DNA from: Sambucus nigra
Lineage: Eukaryota > Streptophyta > Magnoliopsida > Dipsacales > Adoxaceae
Direction of reading: 5' to 3'
Assembly (NCBI GenBank): GCA_949130495.1
Contig: OX422217.1
Location: 577,884,606-577,948,605 of the forward strand
DNA: 64,000 bases
Shown here piece after piece: positions 36,017 through 48,659 of this stretch. The first letter of the stretch is position 1. Each line of letters opens with the position of its first letter. The translations under genes and the position numbers were made by a program. Below the pieces are notes generated by a model. That model worked only from the letters and a program-made list of their open reading frames with translations, had not been told where the DNA came from and ran no database searches.

Positions 36017-37980
36017 GGATATTCCGGGACAAAAAAAAAATCCTAAAGGGCCGTCAAGATCTACTAGACCCACAAAAAGTCCCACCCAAAATAAAAATAC
36101 AATGCTTGAGTCAAACAACCCAAGGATCACAATCTTTGCCGGTGAAAGTTGCCACTTATAATATAATTCCTGCACACTTAAGCAAACACATTACACGCAT
36201 AGGGAATATCAAATCAAAATATTTAATGCAAGTAAAGTAAGTACTCCCCCTAAATTGATTCTCTCCCTTTATCAACTATGATCAACTTAGAAAGACGTCT
36301 CCCCCTAAGATAAATCTCCCCCAAACTAAGATATGGTTATAATAGGATTAGATACCATTTCTCCCCCTATCATTCTCCCCCTTTTTGTTCAGGAATAGAC
36401 AAAGACTAGAGAATCAAAAATTAACTTATCTCCCCCAAATAAAGCATATACACCCAAATAACTTATCTAAAATAAGCAAGGGATAAATAAAATGGGATAA
36501 CAAGCTAAAACATGTAATTGTGCATAAAGTGATGAGAATGTTAAAGCACATGGGCAAAAAAATCATAACTAATCCAATAAATAAGAATGGATACCAACTA
36601 AGATGCCAGAAACAGATACCAATATGATACATAAGTATTAAGCATGTGATATCAACAAAGAATGCAATAAGATGGATACCAATTATGAATTAAAGCATAC
36701 ATGAACTAGAAAGCAAGGCAAAGACTAAACAAAAATATATCAAATATATGTATACATAATATATACCAAATAGATTCAAGTACACATATATAGATATAAA
36801 CCCACAGATGACACAAAATAAGGTAAGCTTTTCACACTCGTATGGTAAAAATGTGTCATAGGGAAACGGAACTGTTGGGGTGTGAACTAGTAACAAGTAA
36901 ATTTAGACCCAATCACTTAAAACATGTTTACGGAGTTCTCAATTGATTGCAAACTTCATCACATTTGAATATAACCTCATTTGACAATATAGATTGAGCT
37001 CAATGAATAAACATACACAATGCATACAAGCCTAGCATGTTGATGATTCAACAAACTAATAGAGTCATGACATTGAAAACGCAACTAGGATAAACGAACA
37101 TTGTGCAAACCATTGATATACCATCCAATCTCCCTCAATAAGCATATATTATTTTTGAATGAAAATATCAATCAAACATATAAGGCCTTGGCAAATTATT
37201 TTTCCTTTAATGCCATATTTTCTTTTAGGCCTTTGGACCACGTATTTATTTTAGGTCCAAACAAACGGTGGCTTACTATTCGCAAAGGATAATAAATCCT
37301 TTCGGAGCCCTTCCCCATGCACATTTATAATATTATTTTTATTTCTCACAAATCTCACATGCAATGGATTTTGACATGCACTAGTCCTCCTAGGTCTCAA
37401 ATGTGTAGATGACAAGATTGATAGGAGAACATCTCACAAGGCTCAAATATAACATGTGAAGTTAAATTTCAAAAGAGCTCGTGCATGTGTGAAAAGAGGC
37501 ATATAAAAATAGAATCCATTTAAACAACTCAAAATCCAACTACTCCATGTAAGCATGGTAAAGAACATAATAAGGGTTAACAATATAAACCAAAAGTTCT
37601 AGCCACATGGGAGCATAAAATATGGAATTCAAACACAAGTATATGCCACATAAAGTGTGTCAAACAAAAATACACACAAAAAAAATCTTTTTGAGTTTTT
37701 CAAATTTTTGACTAAAAATAAAAATGTATACTCAAAAGACAAACAAAAATCATTTGAATTTTTCATTAAGCTTAAATTATCAAGAAATAAAAACCAAATC
37801 ATATACAAAATCTTTTTGTATTTTTCATTTAATGCAAATTAAAATGAAAGAATAAAATACAAAAGATAAACAAGTCATGATTTCTAGCATGAGATATGAA
37901 ATAAAGCAATGACTAGAAAATGACTAAACATGCAAAGATATATAATATGAAACACAAAACGCTAGAGTATGCCAACAACA
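36017..37980 (-). other. Non-coding internal region of the gag-only element
   Basis: No ORF with recognisable content. CTCCCCC tracts recur at 36243-36440. The part at 36420-37960 is clearly similar to 56900-58470 in the second gag-only element (for example ACACAATGCA.ACAAGCCTAG), so this non-coding stretch is a conserved part of the family. Confidence 0.65.
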
Positions 37981-38619
37981 CTAACACATTGAACCTTTAA
38001 ATTTAGCAAGGGAGGTTTCATGTGAAAGCAACTGAGAATCAACAAATCTAATATCAAGCGCGTCTAAAAATGATTTTCGAACCCATATAGATGTATATTT
38101 AAAATGATGGGATTGGGAAACAAATGGGATGCTAGACATAGACTTACTAGGTCTTCTTTTAAGATCAAAACAAAATGACCTAAGGTGACCTTTCCTACCA
38201 CAATGCAAACATGTGAAAACACGAGAAATGTTACCTAAGGTGTGACTTTTTCTAAAGTCTGTGGATAAAGTAGACCCTCTTAAACAAACAATGATTTTAG
38301 CTTTAGCAACGAAAGTATTTGAACTAGATGAGCTAGAACCATTATCACAACTACTCGAGTCTTGTAAATCATTTTGAATTTTTAAAATTTTGAACTCAAG
38401 TAATAAATTAGACTCCTCAATTTTATGGGAATCCATAATTAAATTTTCAATTACACCTAGAAGGTTATCACGCTCCTCCTCAATGTGAGCAAACATGTTC
38501 CTAAGAGTCTTTTCACGATTATCACTCTCTTTCTTGGACATTTCTAAAATATTATAATTGTGATTTATGTCCATGAGCTTTTCACAAAAAATATATTTTT
38601 GAGATAGGGAGGTTTGCAA
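37981..38619 (-). pseudogene. gag: Gag remnant: coiled coil plus CCHC zinc knuckle
   Basis: 212 codons. Residues 1-90 are rich in Glu, Lys, Leu and Ile in heptad-like spacing (coiled coil), then a Ser-rich stretch SSSCDNGSSSSSS and an intact knuckle CLHCGRKGHLRSFC near residues 138-151. This corresponds to the C-terminal half of SIRE-type gag. Readable homologous sequence extends upstream to about 38800 (FLKDENSCFKAKVEFLQ) with stops near 38700. Homologous to 58483-59279. The N-terminal capsid (UBN2) part is missing, so it cannot form particles alone. Confidence 0.8.
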
Positions 38620-38910
38620 AAATTCAACTTTAGCTTTAAAACAAGAATTTTCATCTTTAAGAAATTTAATTCTTTTTGCAAATCTCCAATTTAATTCTCT
38701 TATTTTTTGTTACACTTATTAAGCCCATTAAATTCCTCACGAATAGCAAAAATTTCATTACCATTAGAAATGGACAAATTATCATTAAGACGTCCCATCG
38801 AGAGATACAACAAAAATGAGATATTAAAAATTGAACCACTTATAAAATACAAGGAGCACAAAAAATTATGGAAGCCGAAAAACGGATCTTTAACGCAATA
38901 AATTAGCGGT

Positions 38911-38926
38911 CTGGATCTGATAACAA
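38911..38926 (-). other. Primer-binding region of the gag-only element
   Basis: On the minus strand TTGTTATCAGATCCAG, two bases after the LTR end (38929). A degenerate tRNA-Met-type site. Confidence 0.65.
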
Positions 38927-38928
38927 TT

Positions 38929-39637
38929 TGAAAACCCCAACTTTTGAAATTCGATAAAATTCTTTTTACTTCAAAAGTAATAATTTCCTTTTAGATGCAG
39001 AAGCGTAAGATGATGGTTCAAATTAAAAACAACATAACAAAATTTAATTTTTCTCAAATTAAATTTACACAAAGTGAAATTAGATTAAACACACACGCTT
39101 ATTTAAATTACACTTAAACCAGTTTAATCAAACCAACTCCTAAAAATTTGCCTAAGTCATATTTTTCATTTTTGCAAATTAGGCCAAACCAATTTTAACA
39201 AATTTACTTAAATAACTTGAATTAAATTAACATAAACATTACCCAATATTTAATTTAGCACCAAATTAAACATGTAGTGATTAAAACCAATTTTTTTTCT
39301 TGAATTACCAAAGCATGCGTTCTCAGTGAGTATAGCAAGATAAAAAAAATAATAAATCACTACGCCGCGATGTACGAGGAAAAACCCACAATGAAAAAAA
39401 ACCTCAGACGGCCCTAGCCTGAAATCCACTAAGTACGAAATTCATAAATACAAGCAAGATGACTTACAACACTCGACTCGATCCCTCTCAAGCCCCGACG
39501 CGTCTTCTTATATCAACCTCTGTCTAGCGAATAACCACGGAGCTCCACCGCGGTCTCGGAATCTTTCGATCGGACTTTATATGGTAACCGTCACCCAAAC
39601 TAGGAGACTTTATCCGCATGGGTAAATCAACATAAAC
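38929..39637 (-). repeat. Truncated 5' LTR of the gag-only element
   Basis: Matches 34224-34930 and then stops abruptly at array sequence; about 1.07 kb of the LTR, including its promoter block, is missing. A deletion by recombination with the flanking tandem repeat is the likely cause. Confidence 0.83.
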
Positions 39638-42600
39638 ATCGTCAAATTATTAAACCGGGAGATTCGTGACTATGTGATCAGTTCCTATGAGGTACATTGG
39701 TCAGATGTGAGGTGTTCATGCCTCTTACGGGGCTGTTTGGAGGCTGATTTTGGTTTTCACCCTTTAACGTCTTATTTTTAATACTAAGCTAAAAAATTTC
39801 AAATTATCATCATATTCTCAAACCATAAGACACATGACTACACGGTCAGTTCCTATGAGTTACATTGGTCGCGTACGAGGTGTTAGTGCCTCTTATGGGG
39901 CCATTTGGGGGCTGGTTTGGGATTTCACCCTTTAACGGCTTATTTTAAGCCTAAGCTAGATATTTTCAAATTATCATCATATTCTTAAACCGTGAGACTC
40001 GTGACAACGTGATAAGTTCCTACGATTTATATTGGTCCCGTGTGAGGTGTTCATGACTTTTATAATGCCATTTCGGAGGTTGATTTGGGTTTTCACCCTT
40101 TAACTGCTTATTTTTAAGCCTGAGCTAGAAACTATCTAATTATCATCATATTATCAAATTGAGGGACCTGTGACTACGCGATTAGTTCCTACGAGATACA
40201 TTGGTCCCGTACGATGTGTTAGTGCCTCTTACGGGGACGTTTCGGGGCTGATTTGGGTTTTCACCATTTAACGACTTATTTTTAAGCCTAATATAGATAT
40301 TTTCAAATTATCATCATATTTTCAAACCGGGAGACTCGTGACTACGTGAGCAGTTCCTATGAGTTACATTGGTCCCGTGTGAGGAGTTCATGCCTTTTAC
40401 GGGGCCGTTTGGAGGCTGATTTAGGTTTTCACCCTTTAACGGCTTATTTTTAAGCCTAAGCTAGAAACTTTTAAATTATCATCATAGTCTCAAACCGAGA
40501 GACCCGTGACTATGAGGTTAGTTCCTACAAGTTAAATTGATCCCGTACGAGGTGTTAGTGCCTCTTACGGGGCCGTTTGGGGGATAGTTTAGGTTTTCAC
40601 TTTTTAATGGCTCATTTTTAAGCCTAATAGATATTTTCAAATTATCATCATATTCTTAAATTGGGAGACTCGTGACTATAGGATCAATTCCTACGAGGTA
40701 CATTAGTTCCGTGTGAGGTGTTCATGCCTTTACGGGGCCATTTGGAGGCTGATTTGGGTTTTTCACCCTTTAATGGCTTGTTTTTAAGCCTAAGCTAAAA
40801 ACATTCAAATTATCATTATATTCTAAAATTGAGAGAACCGTGACTACAAGGTTACTACCTACGAGTTACATTTGTCGCGTACGAGGTGTTACTGCCTCTT
40901 ATGGGGCCATTTGGGGGCTGGTTTGGGTTTTCACCCTTTAATGGCTTATTTTTAAGCCTAATCTATATATTTTCAAATTATCGTCAAATTCTTAAATCGG
41001 GAGACTCGTGACTAGGTGATCAGTTTCTACGAGGTACATTGGTCAGGTGTGAGGTGTTTATGCCTCTTACGGGGCCGTTTGGAGGCTGATTTGGGTTTTC
41101 ACCCTTTAATGGCCTGTTTTTAAGCCTAAGCTAGAAAATTTCAAATTATCATCATATTCTCAAACCGAGAGACCCGTGGCTACGCGTCCAGTTCCTATGA
41201 GTTACATTGGTCCCGGACGAGGTGTTAGTGCCTCCTATGGGGCCGTTTAGGGGCGAGTGTGGGATTTCATCCTTTAATGGCTTATTTTAAGCCTAAGCTA
41301 GATATTTTCAAATTATCATCATAATCTTAAATCAGAAGACTCGTGACTACATGATAAGTTCCTACGAGTCACATTGGTACCGTGTGAGGTGCTCGTGACT
41401 TTTATAGTGCCGTTTGGAGGCTGATTTGGGTTTTCACCCTTTAACTGCTTATTTTTAAGCCTAAGATAGAAACTATCAAATTATCATCATATTATCAAAT
41501 CCGGAGACCCGTAACTATGCGATTTGTTCCTATGAGTTACATTGGTCCCGTACGAGGTGCTAGTGCCTCTTACGGAGCCGTTTCGGGGCTGATTTGGGAT
41601 TTCACCATTTAACGACTGATTTTTAAACCTAATCTAGATATTTTCAAATTATCATTATATTCTCAAATCGGGAGACTCGTGATTACATGATCAGTTCCTA
41701 TGAGTTACATTGGTCCCGTGTGAGGAGTTCATGCCTTCTACGGGGTCGTTTGGAGGCTGATTTGGGTTTTCACCCTTTAACGGCTTGTTTTTAAGCCTAA
41801 GCATGAAACTTTTAAATTATCATATTATTGTTAAACGGAGAGACCCGTGACTACATGGTTAGTTCTTACAAGTTACATTAATCCCGTACGAGGTGTTAGT
41901 GCCTCTTACGGGGCTATTGGGGGATAGTTTGAGTTTTCACCCTTTAATGGCTTATTTTTAAGCCTAATCTATATATTTTCAAATTATCATCATATTCTTA
42001 AACCGAGAGACTCATGACATGGGATCAGTTCCTAAGAGGTACATTGGTTCCGTGTGAGGTGTTCATGCCTTTTACGGGGCCGTTTGGAGGCTGATTTGGG
42101 TTTTTCACCCTTTAACAGCTTGTTTTTAAGCCTAAGCTAAAAACTTTCAAATTATCATCGTATTCTCAAATCGAGAGAATTGTGACTACACGGTTACTTC
42201 CTATGAGTTACATTTGCCTTGTACGAGGTGTTACTGCCTCTTATGGGGCCGTTTGGGGGTTGGTTTGGGTTTTTACCCTTTAATGGATTATTTTTAAGCC
42301 TAATCTATATATTTTCAAATTATCGTCAAATTCTTAAATCGGGAGACTCGTGACTAGGTGATCAATTCCTATGAGGTACATTGGTCTGGTGTGAGGTGTT
42401 CATGCCTCTTACGAGACCGTTTGGAGGCTAATTTGGGATTTCACCCTTTAACGACTTGTTTTTAAGCCTAAGCTAGAAACTTTTAAATTATCATCATATT
42501 CTCAAATCAAGAGACCCGTGACTACACAGTTAGTTTCTACAAGTTACATTGATCTCGTACGAGGTGTTAGTGCCTCTTATGGGGCCGTTTGGGGGATAGT

Positions 42601-43470
42601 TTGGGTTTTCACCCTTTAATGTCTTATTTTTAAGCCTAATCTAGATATTTTCAAATTATCGTCATATTCTCAAATAGGGAGACTGGTGACTACGCGATCA
42701 GTTTCTATGAGTTACATTGGTCCCGTACGAGGTATTCATGCCTTTTACGGGGTCGTTTGGAGGCTGATATGGGTTTTCACCCTTTAACGGTTTGTTTTTA
42801 AGCCTAAGATAGAAACTTTCAAACTATTGTCATATTCTCAAACCGAGATACCCGTGACTACGCGGTTAGTTCCTAAAAGTTACAATGATCCCGTACGAGG
42901 TGTTAGTGCCTCTTACGAGGCCGTTTGGGGGCTGATTTGTGTTTTCACCCTTTAATGGCTTATTTTTCAGCATAGTCTAGATATTTTCAAATTATCATCA
43001 TATTCTTAAATAGGGAGACTCGTGACTACATGATCAGTTCCTATGAGGTACATTGGTCCCTTGTGAGGTGTTCATGCCATTTACGGGGCCGTTTGGTTGC
43101 TAATTTAGGTTTTCACCCTTTAACGGTTTGTTTTTAAGCCTAAGCTAGAAACTTTCAAATTATCATCATATTCTCAAACTGAGAGACCCGTGACTATGTG
43201 GTTTATTTCTACAAGTTACATTGATCCCGTATGAGGTGTTAGTACCTCTTACGGGGACTGATTTGGATTTTCACCATTTAACGACTTGTTTTTAAGCCTA
43301 ATCTAGATATTTTCAAATTATCATCATATTCCTAAACCATGAGACTCGTGTGTACGTGATCAGTTCCTTCGGGCTACATTGGTCCCATTTAAGGAGTTCA
43401 TGACTTTTACGGGGCCGTTTGGAGGTTGATTTGGGTTTTCACCCTTTAACGGCTTGTTTTTAAGCCTAAG
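39638..43470 (+). repeat. 168-bp tandem array, right block (about 23 units)
   Basis: Continues the array of 32880-34223 with the same unit and phase after removal of the inserted element. Unit variants alternate, making a dimer of about 336 bp: one form has AGGTGTTAGTGCC with GGGGGCTGGTTT and AATCTAGATA, the other AGGTGTTCATGCC with GGAGGCTGATTT and AAGCTAGAAAC. Some units lack part of the sequence (for example near 43250). It ends exactly at the LTR of the next element, so its natural right border is unseen. Confidence 0.93.
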
Positions 43471-44730
43471 TGTAAGGACAAATTTCCAATCGAGTCATTT
43501 GTAGTATTGGCTACATTCCTTTGGACAAAACACTTTTGAGTCATTCCTCATCAAGCGTCATACAACCTTAAGTGAATCGAGCATCCAAAGTTCACGCGAC
43601 ATCAATATGCACTTCAAGTCCATTCTCCTAAAAAGGTATATGACCAAAATATTTTTATAGGTTGGAGTAATTTTCATAAAGAATAATTTTCATAAAGTGT
43701 AATTTTCATAAAAACCATTTTTGAAATTAATTTTAACTCTTTTTTAATGAAATTGAAAATCTCGTTCGAAGTTCCTCCAAGTCGTTCGAACGACCTGAAT
43801 CTAACGACATTGCCCAGTCCTCACTGGTAACTCATTAGAAGCTCGTTAGAAATGTCATTCGAACAAACTCGTTCGAACAAAATTTCAAACGACTTATCTA
43901 ACTTTACACTGTACTTTCGTTAGATAACTCGTTCGAACGAAAGGTCGTTCGAACGACCTGGTTCGAACAAGATCTGTCAGTTTTGAATTTTTTAACTATT
44001 TTTCCTGCAATTATTTTATATTACTTCTATGGTCCACTACTTTTCCAGTTTTAATATATGGCCGAAAATGAGTTCTTTGTAATAGTGAAGTTTTATATAT
44101 TCTCAAGAAAAAAAATTCACATCTTCCCTTTTTGTTAAAAATCCTTCTCCAACACAATTTAACTTTTGAACCAAAATCCCATGCCATCAATTTGAAATTC
44201 AACAAGCACATTTACAGTGGATCTCTGCATTCAAGCTTATTGGAGACGGTAGTGTGGGCTTCGGTGGATACCGCAACACGAGTAGTGTCGAGCAACGCAT
44301 TGGCGCTTCGCGTACTACAAATTTGGAAGTAGAGGACAGCATCAGCATGTCTTGATTGAGTCAAAGTCTATAAGTATTTTGAGTCCTTTTGTAAAACCTA
44401 TTTATAGTGCATTTGTCTAGGCTCAGTCGTCCGAGGTTTTTCCTATTTGGGTTTTCCTCGTACATTGGCGCTTTATGGTTGTGATTTTTGCACTTTACTT
44501 TACTATATCACCTAGATGTATGTGTAGGACAAAAAGGATAAAATTGGATAATTTTATTTATCTTAATCAAGATATCAATCCCATCACTTTAACTGTCATT
44601 TATTCATGCTAATCTTTAAATTTGCAAAATCAATTAAAATTGGAATTTATCTCTACTTGACAAATTTTTAATAGCATTGTGTGTGTGTGGTCTACGAAAT
44701 AAACTAAGTACATATAACCTTACAACTTCA
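43471..44730 (+). repeat. 5' LTR of the SIRE-like element (1260 bp)
   Basis: Starts TGTAAGGACAAATTTCC, the same start as the minus-strand LTR at 36003, and ends ACAACTTCA. A palindromic block of TCGTTCGAACGA-type motifs lies at 43755-43975. TATA-like candidates are TTTATATATTCTC (44091) and CCTATTTATAG (44397); neither is certain. Confidence 0.85.
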
Positions 44731-44732
44731 AA

Positions 44733-44744
44733 TTGTATCAGACG
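44733..44744 (+). other. Primer-binding site of the SIRE-like element
   Basis: TTGTATCAGACG, two bases after the LTR; a variant of the tRNA-Met site. Confidence 0.75.
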
Positions 44745-44764
44745 AGTCTTTAAAAGTTATTTAG

Positions 44765-46740
44765 ATGAATCTTGTAGGTTATATGAAAAGTTTTTCGTCG
44801 AATAGACCACCTATGTTTGATGGAACTAATTACACCTATTGGAAAGCACGTATGAAATCTGCCCTTAAATCAATTGATGAACGTGTTTGGGTTACTGTTG
44901 AAAGAGGATGGTCTCCTCCTACTATGGTTGTTGATGATGAAATTATTTTAACACCTGTTGAACATTGGTGTGAGGAAGAATTGAAATGGTGTAACTTTAA
45001 TTCTAAAGGATTAAATGCCTTGTTTAGTGCGGTGACTCCCCATGAATTTTGTCGTATAATGACGTGTGAGACGTCAAAGGAAGCTTGGAATATTCTCCAA
45101 GTTACTCATGAGGGAACTAGTGTAGTCAAAGCCTCAAAACTTCAAAACTTAACAACTGAATTTAAAACCATCACCATGAAAGAAACTGAAACGTTTGATG
45201 AGTTTTATGCTCGTATATCTGATATTGTGAATTCTTTCTTTAACTTGGGTGATAAAATACTTGAAGATCGTGTTGTTAAACAAATTCTTAGATGTCTTCC
45301 TAAGCGATTCATTCCAAAAGTCACTGTTCTTAATTCATTAGGAAATCTAAATGCTTTAAAACTTGAAGAGCTTGTTGGTGATCTTCAAACATATGAATTA
45401 GATATGTTTCCTAAAGATAACAAAAGCAAAGATAAAGTTGTTTCCTTGAAAGTAAAGAAAGTGGAAGTGTCTGAATCTGATGAGTCTGATATAGATCCTG
45501 ATCATATAGCTCTATTTGCTAAAAAATTAAAAAAAAATCACAAGTTCAAAAAGCAAAACTCAAAATTTGAGAACAAAAAAAATAAAGGAAATAGAAATTT
45601 CAATAATCAGGATCCTAAGAAGTTTAACAGATACAACTTTAAAAAGGATGGTTCGGAGATATGCTTTGAGTGTGAGGGATGTGGTCATAGAGCGTTTGAG
45701 TGCCCTACTAAACTTAAGAGATAAGGTAAAGAAAAGTCCGTTTACAATGCTACTCTAAGCGACAGTGATAATGAGTTTGAAGACCCTGATGACTCTACCC
45801 CGTCTAGAAATAATTTCACTATTTTTATAGCAATTCATGCTAGTAATTCAAGTGAGTCCCATCCTAATGTTGACAATTTCGAGCAAAATCTTAAGGTTAC
45901 TTCCATTCACTATACTGGTAGTGATGAAAAAGTAAGTGAAAGTGAAATAGATGAGAGTGAACTACAATCCGCCTATTCTAAACTATACACTGAGTCTCTT
46001 CGTATTCAAAAAGTTAACAAAAGATTAACCTTTAAGGTATTAACTTTAGAAATAGAGTTGAAAGGCCTGAAGGAGAAGGAGTCTTTAGTTAGTTAACTTG
46101 AGGCTATTAAGATATCCCTTTCTAAGAAGCTTATATTGGTAGGTAAAGAAAAATGTGATTTATTTAACTCCTTAGAAAGTGCAAACAAAGATCTTCATGA
46201 GTCTATAAAGATTAGAAAATCTCTTGAAGCTAAATTTGTCCAACTAGAAAACGATCTTGAGTCCTCTCGTGAAGTTAAAGTCACTCTCGAAGATAATTCA
46301 GGAAGAATGGTAAAATTATTTCTAGGTCCTATTTTAGGATATAAGGAGAAAGGTTATCAAGAGAGAAAGGGTATATGATATGAAGAAGGAGCGCCATCCA
46401 AGGTTAATCCCGAACCCGTAGCTAAGTTTGTTACCAAATCTAATTTACCTAAACCTTATCCACCTAAAATAAGTCCTCCTAAGCAATCTTCAAAAGCGAG
46501 TCCAAAATAACCCTATGTGTGCAATTATTGTCACAAACGAGATCATCTTAAAGATTTTGGTTATAATCTTGGGAAGAACTCTTATTCCACAACTCCTAAG
46601 CAACATTATAGCTCCTTAGATAGTCTTAAGAGCCAAGTTGAGTATCTAGTTAATACGTTTAAAGGTCTAATGGAAGAGTTTCTTAGGTTTTCTAAAGTCC
46701 AAGGAAATAAATCCAATCATAACACTAGAACTAACAAATA
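44765..46740 (+). pseudogene. gag: SIRE-like gag with two knuckles and coiled coil
   Basis: The first ORF (44765-45724, 319 codons) has the copia gag start RPPMFDGTNYTYWKARM, the UBN2 core (TSKEAWNILQVTHEGTSVV, ETFDEFYARISDIVN) and a CCHC-like CFECEGCGHRAFEC at its end. In-frame stops at 45722 (TAA), 46094 (TAA), 46376 (TGA), 46508 (TAA) and 46738 (TAA) interrupt one continuous frame. The middle is acidic and then coiled coil (LYTESLRIQKVNKRL, SANKDLHESIKIRKS). A second knuckle at 46517 (CNYCHKRDHLKDFG) has Gly for the last Cys. The stops that replace expected Gln codons are TAA here. Confidence 0.87.
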
Positions 46741-48143
46741 AAAGAATACAACTCAATCTTGGGTTAAGAAAAATCATACCAATAAAGCTTTTGTTGCTCA
46801 TGTTGCACTTAAGGATCAAAATACCTCCCAATGGTACTTTGATAGTGGTTGTTCGAGACATATGACCGGTGATAAATCGTTGTTTACCACTCTTGAAAAT
46901 TATAAAGATGGTAAGGTCACATTTGGGGATGGAAGTAAATCTCGAATCATGGGTAGAGGATCTACTGAAACCTCCGAGTTTCCTAAACTTGAAAATGTCC
47001 TTTATTTTGATGGTCTCAAGGCTAACTTGATAAGTATTAGCCAATTATGTGATGAAAATCTTGATGTTAAGTTTAGTCAATCGGAGTGCACCGTATATGA
47101 TCAATCGGGTGAGTTTATCTTAAAAGGTGTGAGAACTAGTGATAATTGTTACGGAATAATTCCTAAATCCTCTTTGGTTTGCAATAGTGCAAAAGCCTCG
47201 TCTTCCGATCTTTGGCATCAAAGGTTAGGTCATGTTAACTTTAGAGATCTTGATCGATTAGTTAAAAAAGAGATAGTTCGAGGGTTAGCATCTCTAGGAA
47301 AACCAACCTCCACTATTTGTGGGCCTTATCAATTAGGAAAGAAAATTAAGAATCCTCATAAAAAGTTAAACTCAATAACTACCTCTCATATCTTAGAATT
47401 GATACACATGGACCTTATGGGTCCCACTCGAACCGAGAGCATAGTAGGAAAGAGATATATCTTAGTAATGGTGGATGATTTTTCTAGATACTCCATAGTA
47501 GGCTTTCTAAGAGAAAAATCTGAGACTGTTGATTTTCTCACTTTTAAGTATAGAATTCTTTAAAATCAACATGGTGTTACCATAAACCACTTTAGGAGTG
47601 ATAATGGAACCGAATTCAAGGAATCCGGTGTAAATGTCTTTTGTGATGAAATAGAAATTGAATATGAATTCTCGATCGTTCGAACTCCACAACAAAATGG
47701 TATAGTTGAAAGAAAAAATCGAACGATCCAAGAAATGGCAAGATCTATGCTTCTAGGAAGAAATGTGCCTCGTAGGTTTGGGGCCGAAGCTATTAACACC
47801 GCATGTCACACCGTAAATAGGGTTTATTTGCGTCATAATACTAACAAAACGCCATATGAATTGTGGACGGGCAAGAAGCCTAATTTGTCCTATTTTAGAG
47901 TTTTTGGTAGTCCCTGTTACATTCTCCGGGATGGAGAACTTCTTAGGTAAATTTGACTCTAGGAGTGATGAAGGTATTTTCCTAGGATATTCTCAAAACA
48001 GTAGAGATTTTAGAGTTTTCAACTTAAATAGTTCTAAAGTCATGGAATCAATAAATGTTATAATAAAAGACGACGCTTCGGCCACATCTATTGAAAATGA
48101 GAAAGATTTGTCATGTGAGTGTGATGTTGTTTCCACCTTCTAG
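46741..48143 (+). pseudogene. pol: Copia protease and integrase, truncated
   Basis: Same frame as gag to 47950. Aspartic protease WYFDSGCSRHMTGD (46830), then the GAG-pre-integrase HHCC zinc domain (LWHQRLGHVNFRDL; the first Cys pair reads CGPYQLG, so one Cys is Tyr). The integrase core has HMDLMGP, RSDNGTEF and TPQQNGIVERKN, that is all three DDE acidic residues. TAA at 47561 and a frameshift near 47937 interrupt it; the end (GKFDSRSDEGIFLGYS) is read in another frame up to 48143. RT is absent. Confidence 0.88.
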
Positions 48144-48213
48144 AAATATTCCTTCATATCATCCTTACCCATAAGGCATGTGCACAGTGCACGTTAAGTT
48201 CATAACCAACTAC

Positions 48214-48221
48214 TATAAATA
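48214..48221 (+). promoter_or_regulatory. Candidate TATA box
   Basis: ACTATAAATAGAGG followed by a CT-rich leader (CTCTATCCAACTCTCTTC) about 60 bp downstream. No ORF follows. It could be the R/U5 part of an unrecognised LTR or TRIM. Confidence 0.35.
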
Positions 48222-48459
48222 GAGGTTCATAACCTTCATTAGAGAAGGAATATCTGGGTAGTGAAGCTCTATCCAACTCTCTTCATATTATCTCGTTATC
48301 AAAGTTCCACTTCGGTCACCTACTCCGATAATCCTAATCTGACGTAGTCATGGCCTACTACCAGTTTTCACTATAAGTCCACGACCTCAAATTCACAGTA
48401 ATAAGGATGTCAATGTATTTACCCTACTACTATATTCGTCTATGCCTCTAAGGCTCCCA

Positions 48460-48495
<36 letters not shown>

Positions 48496-48659
48496 ATCAC
48501 GATCCAAAGTTGACGTAGGCTTGTTTTAATGGTCGAACCACTCTAAATCTCGTGTTATCTCTCTTTAACTCTATTTTCTGTGCTTTGACTCTTGTGAATA
48601 GCTTTGACTGTACGATTACTTTAGTAGATCTATTTTTACGCAGCAAAAATATATAATCA

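Larger units (their letters stand above)
43471..48143 (+). mobile_element. SIRE-like Ty1/copia element, truncated before reverse transcriptase
   Basis: 5' LTR (43471-44730), primer-binding site, gag, a coiled-coil region, protease and integrase are all present in order (copia order: integrase before RT). Homology stops at about 48143 with no RT, RNase H or 3' LTR. It is inserted at the edge of the 168-bp array. Several in-frame stops and one frameshift make it inactive. Confidence 0.9.

Noticed and set aside
48144..48360. Endogenous pararetrovirus promoter
   Set aside because: Only a TATA box and leader-like sequence were seen; no coat, movement or RT motif is nearby.
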